Shown piece after piece: positions 28,256 to 40,100 of a DNA stretch of 64,000 bases; position 1 is the first letter of the stretch, and every line of letters begins with the position of its first letter. Source of the stretch: Nocardioides nitrophenolicus (lineage in GTDB: Bacteria > Actinomycetota > Actinomycetes > Propionibacteriales > Nocardioidaceae); contig NZ_JAFBBY010000001.1 of the NCBI RefSeq assembly GCF_016907515.1, positions 3,162,001 through 3,226,000 of the forward strand. The letters run 5' to 3'. The translations under genes and the position numbers were made by a program. Under the pieces are notes generated by a model. The model searched no databases. It saw only the letters and a program-made list of their open reading frames with translations, and was not told the DNA's origin.

Positions 28256-29644
28256 TCACCCCAGGTACGCCGCCAGCGCCTCGTCCGCATCGACGCTGAC
28301 GAACCCGGTGGCCGCGAGCTTGTCGAGCGCGAGCGTGCTGTACAGCGGCCGAGGCGAGACGACCTTACCGGCGGCGTACTCCTCGGTGGTCACCGTGCTG
28401 ACCCGGGCCGGGTCGTGGCCGGTCAGCTCGAAGACCTTGCGGGCGTAGTCGGCCCACGACCGCTCGGTGCCGCCGTTGGTGACGTTGTAGGTGCCGTACG
28501 GCGCCCGGGTGGCGACCAGGTGGGCCGTGGCCCGCGCCAGCTCGGAGGTGAAGGTCAGCCGGCCGACCTGGTCGGAGACGACGGCCGGGTCGACGCCGTC
28601 GGCCGCGAGGCGGGCCATGGTGCGCACGAAGTTGTGGCCCTCGCCGATCACCCACGAGGTGCGCAGGACGTAGTGGCGGGGGGCGCCGGCGACGGCGAGG
28701 TCGCCGGCGGCCTTGGTCTGGCCGTACACGCCGAGCGGGGCGAAGCGCTCGTCCTCGGTGTGGCCACCGGAGACCGGGGAGCCGTCGAAGACGTAGTCGG
28801 TCGAATAGTGCACCAGGGTGATGCCGCGCGCGGCCGCGACTCGGGCCAGGGCGGCGGGGGCGGCGGCGTTGGCGGCCCAGGCGACCGGCCGGCCCTCGGG
28901 GGTCTCGGCCTTGTCGACAGCGGTGTAGGCGGCCGCGTTGAGGATCAGCTCGTAGTCCTCCCACGGCCAGGCGGCCAACGCCGCCTCGTCGGTGAGGTCG
29001 AGATCGTCGAGGTCGACCAGGGTCGCGTCGGGGAACAGCGGCGCCAGGGCCTGGCCGAGCTGTCCGCGGCAGCCGGTGACGAGCGTCTTCTTCGGGGCCA
29101 CCGGCTCGACCTCGCCGAGCCGGGGATTGGCGTGGTCCTTGGCGGAGATCTCGACGTCGGCTGAGTCGAGCGGGATCGGCCACGGGATGGCGACGTCGGG
29201 GTCGGCGAGGTGCAGGGCGGGGTAGGTCGTACCGGGGCGCCAGTGGTCGTTGACCAGGTAGGCGTAGACGGTGCCGTCCTCGAGCGCCTGGTAGGCGTTG
29301 CCGACGCCGCGCGGCACGAACACCGCGACGCTCTCGTCGACCTCGCACCAGTACGTCGCCCCGAAGGTCTCGCCCGCGCGCATGTCGACCCACGCGGCGA
29401 ACACCTTGCCGGTGGCGACGGACACGAACTTGTCCCACGGCTCGGTGTGGATGCCGCGGGTGGCGCCTCGCGTGGCGTTGTAGCTCATGTTGTTCTGCAC
29501 CGGGCCGAAGTCGGGCAGGCCGAGCGCCACCATCTTCTCGCGCTGCCAGTTCTCCTTGAACCAGCCGCGCTCGTCTCCGTGGACGGGCAGGTGGACGACG
29601 AGCAGCCCCGGGATCGGCGTCGTCTCGACGCGCAGCTCGCCCAT
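28256..29644 (-). CDS. rmlCD: Bifunctional dTDP-4-dehydrorhamnose 3,5-epimerase / reductase (RmlC-RmlD fusion)
   Basis: The ATG at 29644 gives 462 aa. Residues 1 to about 180 are an RmlC cupin ([25 protein letters not shown]). From about 185 there is an RmlD reductase with [10 protein letters not shown] for NAD(P), [10 protein letters not shown] and catalytic YGQTK. Together they turn dTDP-4-keto-6-deoxyglucose into dTDP-L-rhamnose. The fusion is known in several actinobacteria. It lies 2 bp after rmlB in the same direction, so the two are cotranscribed. Confidence 0.9.
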   Translation of the reverse strand: MGELRVETTPIPGLLVVHLPVHGDERGWFKENWQREKMVALGLPDFGPVQNNMSYNATRGATRGIHTEPWDKFVSVATGKVFAAWVDMRAGETFGATYWCEVDESVAVFVPRGVGNAYQALEDGTVYAYLVNDHWRPGTTYPALHLADPDVAIPWPIPLDSADVEISAKDHANPRLGEVEPVAPKKTLVTGCRGQLGQALAPLFPDATLVDLDDLDLTDEAALAAWPWEDYELILNAAAYTAVDKAETPEGRPVAWAANAAAPAALARVAAARGITLVHYSTDYVFDGSPVSGGHTEDERFAPLGVYGQTKAAGDLAVAGAPRHYVLRTSWVIGEGHNFVRTMARLAADGVDPAVVSDQVGRLTFTSELARATAHLVATRAPYGTYNVTNGGTERSWADYARKVFELTGHDPARVSTVTTEEYAAGKVVSPRPLYSTLALDKLAATGFVSVDADEALAAYLG

Positions 29645-29646
29645 GG

Positions 29647-31566
<1,920 letters not shown>

Positions 31567-33132
31567 TCAGCCTCGTCGCAGCCGCCTGAGCAGCCCCTTC
31601 CGGGCGGGTGGCTCCTCGGCGGCGAGCCGGAGCAGCAGCCCGTCCTGGGCCGAGTAGTCGAGCACGACCGAGCCGACCTGGGTGCCGGCCGGCAGCTCGC
31701 TGAACGCGCGCTTGATCCCGGTGCGCCCGTCCAGCTCGCACATGCCGAGCACCAGGTGCGCGCCCGGCGGCAGCGCGCCGCCCATGGCGGCGGTGGCGGG
31801 GTCGAACCGGGCGGTGAAGGTGCCGGCCGGCTCGAGGGTGCCGTCGTCCTGCTCGACCAGCTCGATCCGGGAGGTCGACGGCAGCAGCCAGTTGACCCGG
31901 GTCGGGGCGTGCCGGACCGCCACGTCGACGAACGCGTCCGACACGTCCGCCGACGGGGTCAGGCCGTGCTCGGCGAGCAGGCCGGCGAGCGGTTCGGGGA
32001 GGGCGCGGACCACGGCGCCGTCCGTCGTACGCCGGGCGAAGGGCTGTCCCGGCACCGGGCTCCAGGTGACGGTGCCGGCGACCGTGACCCCACCCTCGGG
32101 CGCCTCCTCGACGGCGGTCATGACGAACTCGGGACGACGGTCGATGCCGTCGCGCAGGAAGTCGGCGGCGGCATCGGCGTGGCCGGCGCGGAACAGGGTG
32201 ATCGCGACCCGGCTGCGCTCGGGGAGCAGCGCGTCGAGCTCGGGCGGGACGTACGCCGCGAGCATCCGGGCGACCTCGGCCCGCGCCTCGGCGACCCGGT
32301 CGGCGTCGTCGTCGCTCGCGCGCTGCCCGAGCTGGGAGACCAGCCGCACGTGGACGTTCTGGGCGAGCAGCTCGTCGCGGATCGCGGGGTGCTCGACACC
32401 CGAGATCAGCCGGAACAGGCGGTCGAGATAGGGCCAGTACTCCGGGTCGCCGCTGTAGTCGAGCCGGGTCCCGTCGGTCGACGTCGAGTTGTTCTCCGCG
32501 GTCTTGCGCCAGTGGTAGAAGGGCGTCGAGCTGAGCAGCGCGACCCGTGGCAGGTGCCGGATCACGTCGACGTGGAAGAACAGGTCCTCCCACAGGTGTC
32601 GCGGAGCCTCGGGGAACCGGACGTCGTGGTCGACCAGGAAAGCGCGCCGGTACAGCTTGTGGGGCGTCATCGGCAGCAGTCCGCGCAGTGGCTCGGCGCT
32701 GGCGTCGGGTGTGTCGTGGGTGTACTGGGTCAGCCCCCAACGCGCGATCTGGGTGCGCACCTCCTTGCCGTTGACCACGTCGGCGCCCGCGACGTCACCG
32801 AGCGCGACCCCGGCCCGCAGCGCGTCGGGGTACAGCTCGTCGTCATGGTCGAGGAAGAGCACATAGCGCCCCCGCGCCTCGCGGACGCCGATGTTGCGCG
32901 GCCGGCTCGGCCACCCGGACGGCTCCAGGGCGAACGAGCGGTAGTTGGCCCGGCCGGCCGCGATCCGCTCGATCCGGGCGGCGGTGTCGTCGGGGGAGCC
33001 GTCGTCGAGCAGCAGCACCTCGAGCTCGGCCTGGGGGAGGGTCTGCGCGTCGAGGGACGCGATCGCCCGGTCCAGCCCCGGACCGGAGCGGTAGGTCGGG
33101 ATCACGACGGACACCGCGGGAGCCTCGGCCAT
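31567..33132 (-). CDS. Family 2 glycosyltransferase
   Basis: This 521-aa protein has an N-terminal GT-A fold with VSVVIPTYRSG, LLLDDGSPD and the metal site FLDHDDE, followed by LWEDLFFHVDVIR. The C-terminal half (about 300-521) is not catalytic and resembles the beta-rich extension found in large actinobacterial GT2 proteins. It ends in a basic tail, RKGLLRRLRRG. TAGACT 7 nt upstream of the ATG suggests a leaderless start. Adjacent rml genes suggest a rhamnosyl or other wall-polymer transfer, which is inference. Confidence 0.8.
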   Translation of the reverse strand: MAEAPAVSVVIPTYRSGPGLDRAIASLDAQTLPQAELEVLLLDDGSPDDTAARIERIAAGRANYRSFALEPSGWPSRPRNIGVREARGRYVLFLDHDDELYPDALRAGVALGDVAGADVVNGKEVRTQIARWGLTQYTHDTPDASAEPLRGLLPMTPHKLYRRAFLVDHDVRFPEAPRHLWEDLFFHVDVIRHLPRVALLSSTPFYHWRKTAENNSTSTDGTRLDYSGDPEYWPYLDRLFRLISGVEHPAIRDELLAQNVHVRLVSQLGQRASDDDADRVAEARAEVARMLAAYVPPELDALLPERSRVAITLFRAGHADAAADFLRDGIDRRPEFVMTAVEEAPEGGVTVAGTVTWSPVPGQPFARRTTDGAVVRALPEPLAGLLAEHGLTPSADVSDAFVDVAVRHAPTRVNWLLPSTSRIELVEQDDGTLEPAGTFTARFDPATAAMGGALPPGAHLVLGMCELDGRTGIKRAFSELPAGTQVGSVVLDYSAQDGLLLRLAAEEPPARKGLLRRLRRG

Positions 33133-33142
33133 GTGGGGGAGT

Positions 33143-33652
33143 CTAGGAGTCGGTCGTGCGGGTCGCCTGATCGCGCTCCCGACGAGCGGCGCTCACCGTC
33201 AGGACGAGCCGGCGCGGCAGGGTCGTGTCGATGAAGCCGTGATGCCGGTAGAAGCCGGCCGCCGGGTCGTCGACGGCGTCCACGACGACAGAGCGCCCGC
33301 CGCCCCGGTCGCTGGCCTGGACGATCACGTCGAGGGCGTCGGCGAGCAGCGCGGCACCGAGCCCGTGACCGTGCAAGCCGACGTCGAGGGCGAGCTTCGC
33401 GATCAGGTAGCTGGGGATCTGCGCCGGCTCGCCGCGCCTGAGGCGTGAGGTCAGCGAGGCGGCGTCGACGGAGTGGGGCGTGACCGCGACGTACGCCTGG
33501 ACCGCCCCGCCGGGGCTCGGCCACACGTACACCCGAGCCGTTCCCTTCGCCTCCGCGGTCCGCGCCGCCGACCCGAGCCAGCCGTCGAGGCCGGCGTTGC
33601 CGCAGCGGAACGAGGTGACGTCGTGGTCAGGCGTCAGCCGGGTGAGCAGCAT
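33143..33652 (-). CDS. GNAT acetyltransferase, toxin of a TacAT-type module
   Basis: This 169-aa GNAT protein has the family's FRCGNAGLDGWL N-terminal region, the acetyl-CoA loop LHGHGLGAALLADAL and the late FYRHHGFI motif. Small GNAT toxins of this type acetylate aminoacyl-tRNA. Its start lies 26 bp inside the end of the upstream antitoxin gene, the usual coupled arrangement. It sits between the glycosyltransferase gene and folP. Toxicity is inferred from family and partner. Confidence 0.8.
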   Translation of the reverse strand: MLLTRLTPDHDVTSFRCGNAGLDGWLGSAARTAEAKGTARVYVWPSPGGAVQAYVAVTPHSVDAASLTSRLRRGEPAQIPSYLIAKLALDVGLHGHGLGAALLADALDVIVQASDRGGGRSVVVDAVDDPAAGFYRHHGFIDTTLPRRLVLTVSAARRERDQATRTTDS

Positions 33653-33950
33653 CGGCGCGCAGCTCCTCGAGGCGTCGGAACGCCTTCGCGAGGGCGGGGT
33701 CGGGGGCGGGCGGCTCGTCGAGCGCGGCCAGCAGGTCGTCGAAGAACCGGTCGCTGACGACCGTCCGCCTCATCAGGATCTCGTCGATCCGGGCTCCGGT
33801 GGCGCCGATGATCAGATCGGTGCCGCTGACGCCGTCCTCCCGCGCCGCCTGCTCGAGCAGGCTCTTGAAGTCCGCGCTCACGCGGATGTTGAGCCGCTCG
33901 GTTCGCGGGGCGTCGGTCCACCGGTGGTCGGGGCGCGGCGGCTCGGCCAA
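33627..33950 (-). CDS. DUF1778 ribbon-helix-helix antitoxin
   Basis: The start is a TTG at 33950 with a strong GGAGGAG ribosome-binding site just upstream, giving 107 aa. The centre reads RLNIRVSADFKSLLEQAA, a ribbon-helix-helix of the DUF1778/TacA antitoxins, and the C-terminal half is the toxin-neutralising region. It precedes and overlaps the GNAT toxin gene. TACGAT (reverse strand, 33978-33983) may be its -10. It probably represses its own promoter, as these antitoxins usually do. Confidence 0.8.
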   Translation of the reverse strand: MAEPPRPDHRWTDAPRTERLNIRVSADFKSLLEQAAREDGVSGTDLIIGATGARIDEILMRRTVVSDRFFDDLLAALDEPPAPDPALAKAFRRLEELRADAAHPADA

Positions 33951-34025
33951 GTCTCCTCCTCCCCTTGTCGTCTGTACATCGTACGCACATCGCCCCAGCC
34001 ACCGTCAGCATCTAGGGTTTCCGGC

Positions 34026-34898
34026 ATGACCGGACCGTCGACGCCCCTGGTGATGGGTGTCGTCAACGTCACGCCCGACTCGTTCTCCGACGGCGGGCGG
34101 TACGCCGACCCCGCGCGGGCGATCGCCCACGGCCGCGAGCTGCTCGCGCAGGGCGCCGACATCCTCGACGTGGGTGGGGAGTCCACCCGGCCTGGCGCGA
34201 CCCGGCCGCTGCTCGCCGAGGAGCTGGACCGCGTCGTCCCCGTCATCGAGGCGCTCGCGGCCGCCGGCGCGACGGTCTCGGTCGACACGATGCGTGCGGA
34301 GGTGGCCGAGCGGGCGGTCGCGGCCGGCGCCCGGATCGTCAACGACGTGTCCGGCGGGCTCGCCGACCCCGCCATCCTCGACGTGGTCGCCCGCACCGGC
34401 GCCACCTACGTCGCCATGCACTGGCGCGCCCACAGCGACCGGATGCAGCAGTTCGCCAGGTACGACGGCGGGGTGGTCGCCGCCGTCCGCGCCGAGCTGG
34501 GGGAGCGGGTCGCGGCGATCCGGGCGGCCGGCGTACCCGACGACCGGATCGTGCTCGATCCCGGCCTCGGCTTCGCCAAGCTGGCGGAGCACAACTGGGA
34601 GCTGGTCCGCAACCTGGACGCGCTGGCGGAGCTGGGCTTCCCGCTGCTGGTCGGCGGCAGCCGCAAGACCTTCCTCGGGCGTCTGCTCGAGGATCCCGCG
34701 GGCGAGCCGCGCCCGGTGGGGGAGCGGGAGGCGGCCGGGGTCGCCCTGAGCGCGCTGCTGGCGGCGGGGCTGGGGGGTGCTCCGGTGTGGTGCCTGCGGG
34801 TCCACGATGTGCGTGCCCATCGCGACGCGCTGGCGGTTGCGGCACAGTGGACCCCAGCCGCGGATCGGGCCGGGGCGCCGGAAGAGGGATCGAGATGA
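34026..34898 (+). CDS. folP: Dihydropteroate synthase
   Basis: The ATG at 34026 gives 290 aa. The motifs GVVNVTPDSFSDGG, DVGGESTRPGA and LLVGGSRKTFLG mark DHPS, which joins pterin and p-aminobenzoate. TAGGGT at 34013-34018 lies 7 nt upstream, suggesting leaderless transcription. It is coupled to folB by a 4-bp overlap and starts a folP-folB-folK-DUF3180 operon. Confidence 0.95.
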   Translation: MTGPSTPLVMGVVNVTPDSFSDGGRYADPARAIAHGRELLAQGADILDVGGESTRPGATRPLLAEELDRVVPVIEALAAAGATVSVDTMRAEVAERAVAAGARIVNDVSGGLADPAILDVVARTGATYVAMHWRAHSDRMQQFARYDGGVVAAVRAELGERVAAIRAAGVPDDRIVLDPGLGFAKLAEHNWELVRNLDALAELGFPLLVGGSRKTFLGRLLEDPAGEPRPVGEREAAGVALSALLAAGLGGAPVWCLRVHDVRAHRDALAVAAQWTPAADRAGAPEEGSR

Positions 34899-35302
34899 CT
34901 GACGAGCTGAGCATCCTCGGCATCGAGTGCTTCGCCCATCACGGCGTCTTCGACCACGAGCGACGCGACGGTCAGGTCTTCCGGATCGACCTGACCCTCG
35001 CCGTCGACACCGCCCCCGCGGCGGCGTCGGACGACTTGCGCGACACCGTGGACTACGGAAGCCTCGTGGACCAGGTCGTGGCCGCCGTGACGAGGGACCC
35101 GGTCGACCTGATCGAGACCCTCGCGCAGCGGATCGCCGACACGTGCCTGTTGGACCCTCGTGTTGAATGGGTGCGTGTGACCGTCCACAAGCCGGATGCG
35201 CCGATCGAGGCGACGTTCGCCGACGTACAGCTCACCATCACCCGCCGCCGTGAGGTCGCGGGGACGGGAGACCGAACCGGGAAGGCAGAGGGCCCAGCAT
35301 GA
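34895..35302 (+). CDS. folB: Dihydroneopterin aldolase
   Basis: The ATG at 34895 overlaps the folP stop and gives 135 aa. The sequence has the FolB start LSILGIECFAHHGVFDHER with its conserved HHG, DTVDYGSLV and the late VRVTVHKPDAPI segment. It cleaves dihydroneopterin to the hydroxymethyl pterin used by FolK. Its stop overlaps the folK start. Confidence 0.94.
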   Translation: MTDELSILGIECFAHHGVFDHERRDGQVFRIDLTLAVDTAPAAASDDLRDTVDYGSLVDQVVAAVTRDPVDLIETLAQRIADTCLLDPRVEWVRVTVHKPDAPIEATFADVQLTITRRREVAGTGDRTGKAEGPA

Positions 35303-35868
35303 CCGAGACCCCCAATCCGAACATCGTCGACGCGGACACGCTGACCGGCGAGATGCGACCGATCCGTCGGGTGGTGATCGCACTCGGATCCAACCTCGGC
35401 GAGCGGTTCGCGACCCTGCAGGGCGCCCTCGGCGCCCTCGCCGACACCCCGGAGGTCTGGATCACCGGCGTGTCCCCGGTCTACGAGAGCGCCCCCGTCG
35501 ACTGCCCACCGGAGGCCAAGGACTTCCTCAACGCCGTCGTGCTCGCCGACACCACCCTGCCGGCCCACCGCCTGATCGACCGCGCCCTCGCCATCGAGGA
35601 CGCCTTCGAGCGCGAGCGCAGCGACGTCAAGAACGCCCCGCGGACCCTGGACGTCGACCTCATCGTCGTCGGCGACCGCCGCAGCGACACCGACGAGCTG
35701 CGCCTGCCCCACCCGCGCGCCCACGAGCGCGCCTTCGTGCTGAAGCCGTGGCACGACCTCGAGGCCGACGCCGTGCTGCTCGACCACGGGCCGATCGCCG
35801 ACCTGCTCGACAGGGTCGACGCCAGCGGCCTCAAGCTGCGTGACGACCTGGTGCTCGAGACGGTGTGA
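35299..35868 (+). CDS. folK: 2-amino-4-hydroxy-6-hydroxymethyldihydropteridine pyrophosphokinase
   Basis: This 189-aa protein starts with about 20 extra residues before the core VVIALGSNLGERFATLQGAL. It contains VYESAPVDC, ERSDVKNAPRTLDVDLI and LPHPRAHERAFVL, the HPPK active-site segments. It pyrophosphorylates the pterin for FolP. It is coupled at both ends by 4-bp overlaps. Confidence 0.94.
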   Translation: MTETPNPNIVDADTLTGEMRPIRRVVIALGSNLGERFATLQGALGALADTPEVWITGVSPVYESAPVDCPPEAKDFLNAVVLADTTLPAHRLIDRALAIEDAFERERSDVKNAPRTLDVDLIVVGDRRSDTDELRLPHPRAHERAFVLKPWHDLEADAVLLDHGPIADLLDRVDASGLKLRDDLVLETV

Positions 35869-36386
35869 CGCGAGACCCGGTCCAGGAGCCCGAGCCCGAG
35901 CAGGAGCCCGCGGGTCCGTCTCCCGACGGGCTGCGGCCCACCGGCCTGCCCACCGTGCTGGGCTGGGCGGTGGCCGGCACCGTCGTCGGCTGGGCGGTGC
36001 ATCCGGTGTGCGACCGGCTCGGCGTCGTACCCCCGCTGGTGTCCGCCGCGCAGCCGCTCGCGCTGCTGCTGCTCGCCGCGATCCTCGGGTACGTCGCCTG
36101 GGTGACCCACCGCGCCGTCCACGTGCGCCGCGAGCGGCTGGAGGCCCACCAGGCCGTCAATCGGCTGGTCCTGGCCCGCGCGAGCGCCCTGGTCGCGGCG
36201 CTGGTCACCGGTGGGTACGTCGGCTATGCGCTCTCGTGGATCGGCGACTCCGCCGAGCTGGCCGACGACCGGATGGTGCGCTCGTTCCTCGCGGCCGGGT
36301 GCGCCCTGGGTGCCGTGGTGGCGGGGCTGCTCCTCGAGCGGGCGTGTCGGGTCCGCGACGACCCCGATCCTCCCCCGCGCATCTGA
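35865..36386 (+). CDS. DUF3180 family membrane protein
   Basis: The GTG at 35865 overlaps the folK stop and gives 173 aa. After a Glu/Pro-rich start there are about four membrane segments (for example PTVLGWAVAGTVVGWAV and ALLLLAAILGYVAWV). The folK-DUF3180 pairing is standard in actinobacteria (Rv3605c). Function is unknown. Its stop codon lies inside the left arm of palindromic element E. Confidence 0.82.
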   Translation: MTRDPVQEPEPEQEPAGPSPDGLRPTGLPTVLGWAVAGTVVGWAVHPVCDRLGVVPPLVSAAQPLALLLLAAILGYVAWVTHRAVHVRRERLEAHQAVNRLVLARASALVAALVTGGYVGYALSWIGDSAELADDRMVRSFLAAGCALGAVVAGLLLERACRVRDDPDPPPRI

Positions 36387-36435
36387 CGAACGGGTCGCGT
36401 CCGGGACCGATGGGCGACCCATTCGTCAGATGCGC
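36377..36435. repeat. Palindromic repeat element E (CATCTGACGAA family)
   Basis: Two 22-bp arms (36377-36398 and 36414-36435) match at 21 of 22 around a 15-nt loop. The shared core TCTGACGAACGGG / CCCATTCGTCAGATGCG, the loop length and the single C:A mismatch are the same as in element D, while the bases next to the loop differ but still pair. It covers the stop codon of the DUF3180 gene. Confidence 0.8.
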
Positions 36436-36518
36436 GGCTGACGCACTGTGACGGTTGGGACGAGTGTGACAAGCGTGTCTGCCGCGTCTCCGGGGTCCGG
36501 AGGCTTACCGTGCAAGAC

Positions 36519-37115
36519 ATGACTTCCCCTGTCATGTCCGGCAACCGCCGTCGACAGCGCTCCACTCGGGTCCTGGTCGCTGTCCTCCTCCTCGTGCTCG
36601 CGACGCTCGCCGTCGCCGGCACCGCCGTGACCGGCTCCTGGATCCTGGTCACCATCGCCGCCGTCGCCGCCCTCGTGCTCGGCGCGGCCGCCACCAAGAT
36701 CACCCACACCGAGCTCCTGGACTCCCGCCAGGAGGCGGCGCGCGACCGGGCCGTCCAGGCGCGGGCGTACGCCGACCTCACCGAGGCCCGCACCGCGGAG
36801 AACGTCGAGTTCGCCGCCGACATGACCGGCAAGGTCGCCAAGCGCGACGCCACCATCGCCCGCCTCGAGAAGCGCCTCGGCGACGCCGCCGCCGAGCTGG
36901 CCGACGCCCGCCGCGAGCTGGTCGAGGCCGGCGAGCGTGCGGAGGAGGCCCAGCGCACCGCCGACCGGCTCGCGAAGAGTCTCGCCGACGCCGAGGAGCG
37001 CGCCGGCCAGGCCGTCGTCCGAGTCGCCGAGCTCGAGGCCGAGCTCGACGTGCTCACCGCCCAGATCCACGCCCTCGAGGCCCAGGCCCGCACCCAGGCC
37101 CGCCGCCCCGCCTGA
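36519..37115 (+). CDS. Membrane-anchored coiled-coil protein
   Basis: The ATG at 36519 (198 aa) is preferred because TACCGT at 36506-36511 ends 7 nt upstream, the leaderless pattern of this genome. An in-frame GTG at 36510 has GGAGG upstream and would add three residues. Two membrane segments (about 18-38 and 44-62) are followed by a long charged coiled coil rich in Ala, Glu and Arg, reaching the C-terminus. No family was recognised. It opens the wall-polymer island and could be a scaffold, which is speculative. Confidence 0.65.
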   Translation: MTSPVMSGNRRRQRSTRVLVAVLLLVLATLAVAGTAVTGSWILVTIAAVAALVLGAAATKITHTELLDSRQEAARDRAVQARAYADLTEARTAENVEFAADMTGKVAKRDATIARLEKRLGDAAAELADARRELVEAGERAEEAQRTADRLAKSLADAEERAGQAVVRVAELEAELDVLTAQIHALEAQARTQARRPA

Positions 37116-37181
37116 TCCGTCGTACCCCCTCGGTAGCATCGGGCGACCCATCCGTCGTCGACCCGAGAGGACGCTGCCGCC

Positions 37182-40100
37182 GTGGCCTTCGACCGCGCCC
37201 GCGCCCAGCAAGGCCTGATCCGGCTCGCCAAGGCCGGACCCGGCCGGCTGCGAGGACCCCTCGGCCGCGCCACCCGCCGGTTCCGGGGTGAGTTCTCCGG
37301 GCCGCTGGTCACCGTGGTGCTCCCGGTCAGCGACGACGACACCACCCGGATCGGCACCTGCCTCGACTCGCTGAAGGTCCAGACCCACCGCAACCTCGAG
37401 GTGCTCGTGGTGCGCTTCGGGCGCCACGACCGGGTCACCGCGACGGTGCGCGAGCACGCCGCCCAGGACTGGCGGATCAAGACCCGGATCAAGGTCGAGC
37501 GGTCGCTCGCGGCGGCCCGCAACGCGGGAGTCGCCGCCGCCTCCGGCGAGCTGGTGGTCGTGGTGACCCACGCGGGCGACGACTTCGTCCACACCGGCCT
37601 CGAGCGGCTGGTCGAGGCCCAGACCCGGTCCGGCTCGCCGGTCGTGGTCGGCGCGATGCGCGAGCCCGACATCGCCGGCTGGATCCCCGACTCGGCCTAC
37701 GACGCCGCCCACCACACTCCCGTCCGCGCGACGACGCTCGCCGCCACCCCGGTCGCGGTCACCGACCTCGGCCTCGGCAACCGGCTCTTCACGAAGGAGA
37801 CCTGGCGCGAGCTCGGGCTGCGCTTCACCGACGAGTTCCCCGACGGCGCCGACGTCGCGCTCGGGATGCTGGAGCGGGCGCCGGCCTTCGACCTGCTGGC
37901 CGACTTCACCTACATCCCCACCGACCGCCGCGACGGCGTCCAGGTCGGCACCGTCCCCGACGTGCTCAGCGGCCTGCCCGACTGGATCGAGCGCAACGAC
38001 CACACCTGGCACCGCGTCGAGTCGCTCGGGCTGCCCGAGGTGCGCGACTGGTTCCTGTGGGGCGTGCTCGACACGGCGGTGCAGCCGCTGATCGCCGACG
38101 TCGAGCGGGCCGACGAGCAGCAGTGGCAGACCCTGCGCGACCACGTCGCGATGCTGCTCGACGCCGCCGACGAGCAGGTCTGGGCGCGACTGAACGCCGA
38201 GGCCCGGGTCAAGCTCTGGCTGCTGCAGGGCGGCCACCGCAAGGCGCTCGAGGACTTCCTCGGCGCCCGGCTGTTCACCCGCGGCAACCGGCCCACCGAG
38301 GTGCGCGACGGCAAGGTGTGGGCGCTGCTGCCCCACCACGACGACGTCGAGCTCGCGATACCGCCCGAGCTGTTCGAGATGACCGCCGACGAGACCCGGT
38401 TCCGCGCGATGCTGCGCGAGGCGCGCTGGGTCGACGCCACCACCCTCGAGCTGACCGTCTTCGCGGCCGTCGACTTCGTCCACATGACCACCACCCCGAC
38501 CATCGCCTGCGCCCTGGTCGACAGCGCCGCCGGACGGCGGATCGAGCTGGAGATCCGGCAGTTCCGCGACGCGCGCGCCAACCAGGCGCTGCGCCGCCAC
38601 CAGGACTTCTCCTGGGGTGCCTTCGACGCGGTGGTCCCGGTCGCCGAGGTGGTCGCCGCGAGCGCCGACACCGCCACCTGGGTGCTCGAGGTCGACATCG
38701 ACGTCGACGGCGTGCGCCGCTCCGGCGCCGTCCCGCTCATCGACGAGCAGGCCTCCGCCGGCTTCATCGGCCGCGACCACCTCGCGCCGCGTCCGGTCGC
38801 CGGCTCGGTGGTCGCCTTCAACCCGCGCTCCGACGTGGTCGGCCTGCGCATCCGCCCCGACCAGGGGCCACGCCTGCGGACCCTCGCCGTCGAGGGCCGC
38901 GCGGTCCGGGGCGTCATCGACCCCGCCGACACCCCCGTCATCGGCCTCCGGGTCACCCAGGGCACCCAGCAGGTCCGTGCCGAGCTCGCCGACGAGCCCG
39001 ACGGCGCGCGGTCCTTCCGGCTCCAGCTGCCCGCCGCGTGGACCGGACAGCGTCGCTGGCGGGTCGAGGCGCTCACCGCCGACGGCCGCGAGGTCGCGCT
39101 CGGCTGGCCCGCCGGCGCCCCCCAGTGGCTGGGGGTCGGCGCGGGCGAGGTGGTCGGCTCCCGCGCCCCCTCCGGCGACACCGAGCTCTACGAGGCCGCC
39201 GACACGCTCGTGGTCGACGACCTGTTCGTCGAGGGCCGGCGCCTCGACGTGACCGCACGCTGGCTGGGCCTCCCCACCCCCGACGCCCGGCTCGCCCTGC
39301 TCGCCCAGGTCGGCGGCGCGGAGGTGCTCGCCACCGACCTGCCGCCCGCCGCCGACGACGGCACCGTCCGGGTGAGCCTCACCCTGACCACCGACCGCTG
39401 GGGCCTCGGCGAGCGCCCGCTCGCCCCCGGCTGGCTCTGGCTCGCGGTCACCCACGCCGGCGCCACCACCCGAGCCCTCCTCGGCGACGCCGGCATCGAC
39501 CGGCTCCACCACTTCATGGTCGGCGCCGACTACTCCGCCCGGGTGGTCCAGGAGGCCCGGGTCGCCGGGATCGAGCTGCTCCCGCCGGTTCCCGTCGAGG
39601 AGCGGGTGCCCTACGGCCAGACCCAGCTCCAGGAGTGGTACGCCGACGCCGAGATCCCGCTCGAGCCCGACGCGGTCTACTTCCAGTCCTATGTCGGGGC
39701 GTCGGCGACCGACAGCCAGCTCGCGCTCCACCACGAGCTGCGACGCACCCGCCCCGACCTCACGCTCTACTGGGGCGTGGCCTCGGCCGCGTCCTGGGTC
39801 CCGGAAGGCGCCGTGCCGGTCGTGCTGACCACCCGCGAGTGGTACCGCGTGCTGGCGGCGGCCGGGCAGCTGTGCATGAACATCGACCCCGAGCGCTGGT
39901 TCCGCAAGCGCCCCGGCCAGCGGCTGCTGCAGACCTTCCACGGCTACCCCTCGAAGTCGATGGGCATCCGGATGTGGGACGCCAAGCACTACCCGCCCCG
40001 GCGCATCGAGCTCGAGCTGGCCCGCACCTCCCACCAATGGGACCTGATCCTCACGCCCGATCCCGACATGGACCAGTACTACCGCCGCGAGTACGCCTAC

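Noticed and set aside
33961-34000. GTAC-rich motif upstream of the antitoxin as a palindromic operator
   Set aside because: GTAC occurs twice closely spaced but the flanks do not form a convincing inverted repeat.
36510-36518. GTG at 36510 as start of the coiled-coil membrane protein
   Set aside because: It has a GGAGG site but overlaps TACCGT, which is placed as a -10 for a leaderless start at ATG 36519. The choice affects three residues only and remains uncertain.
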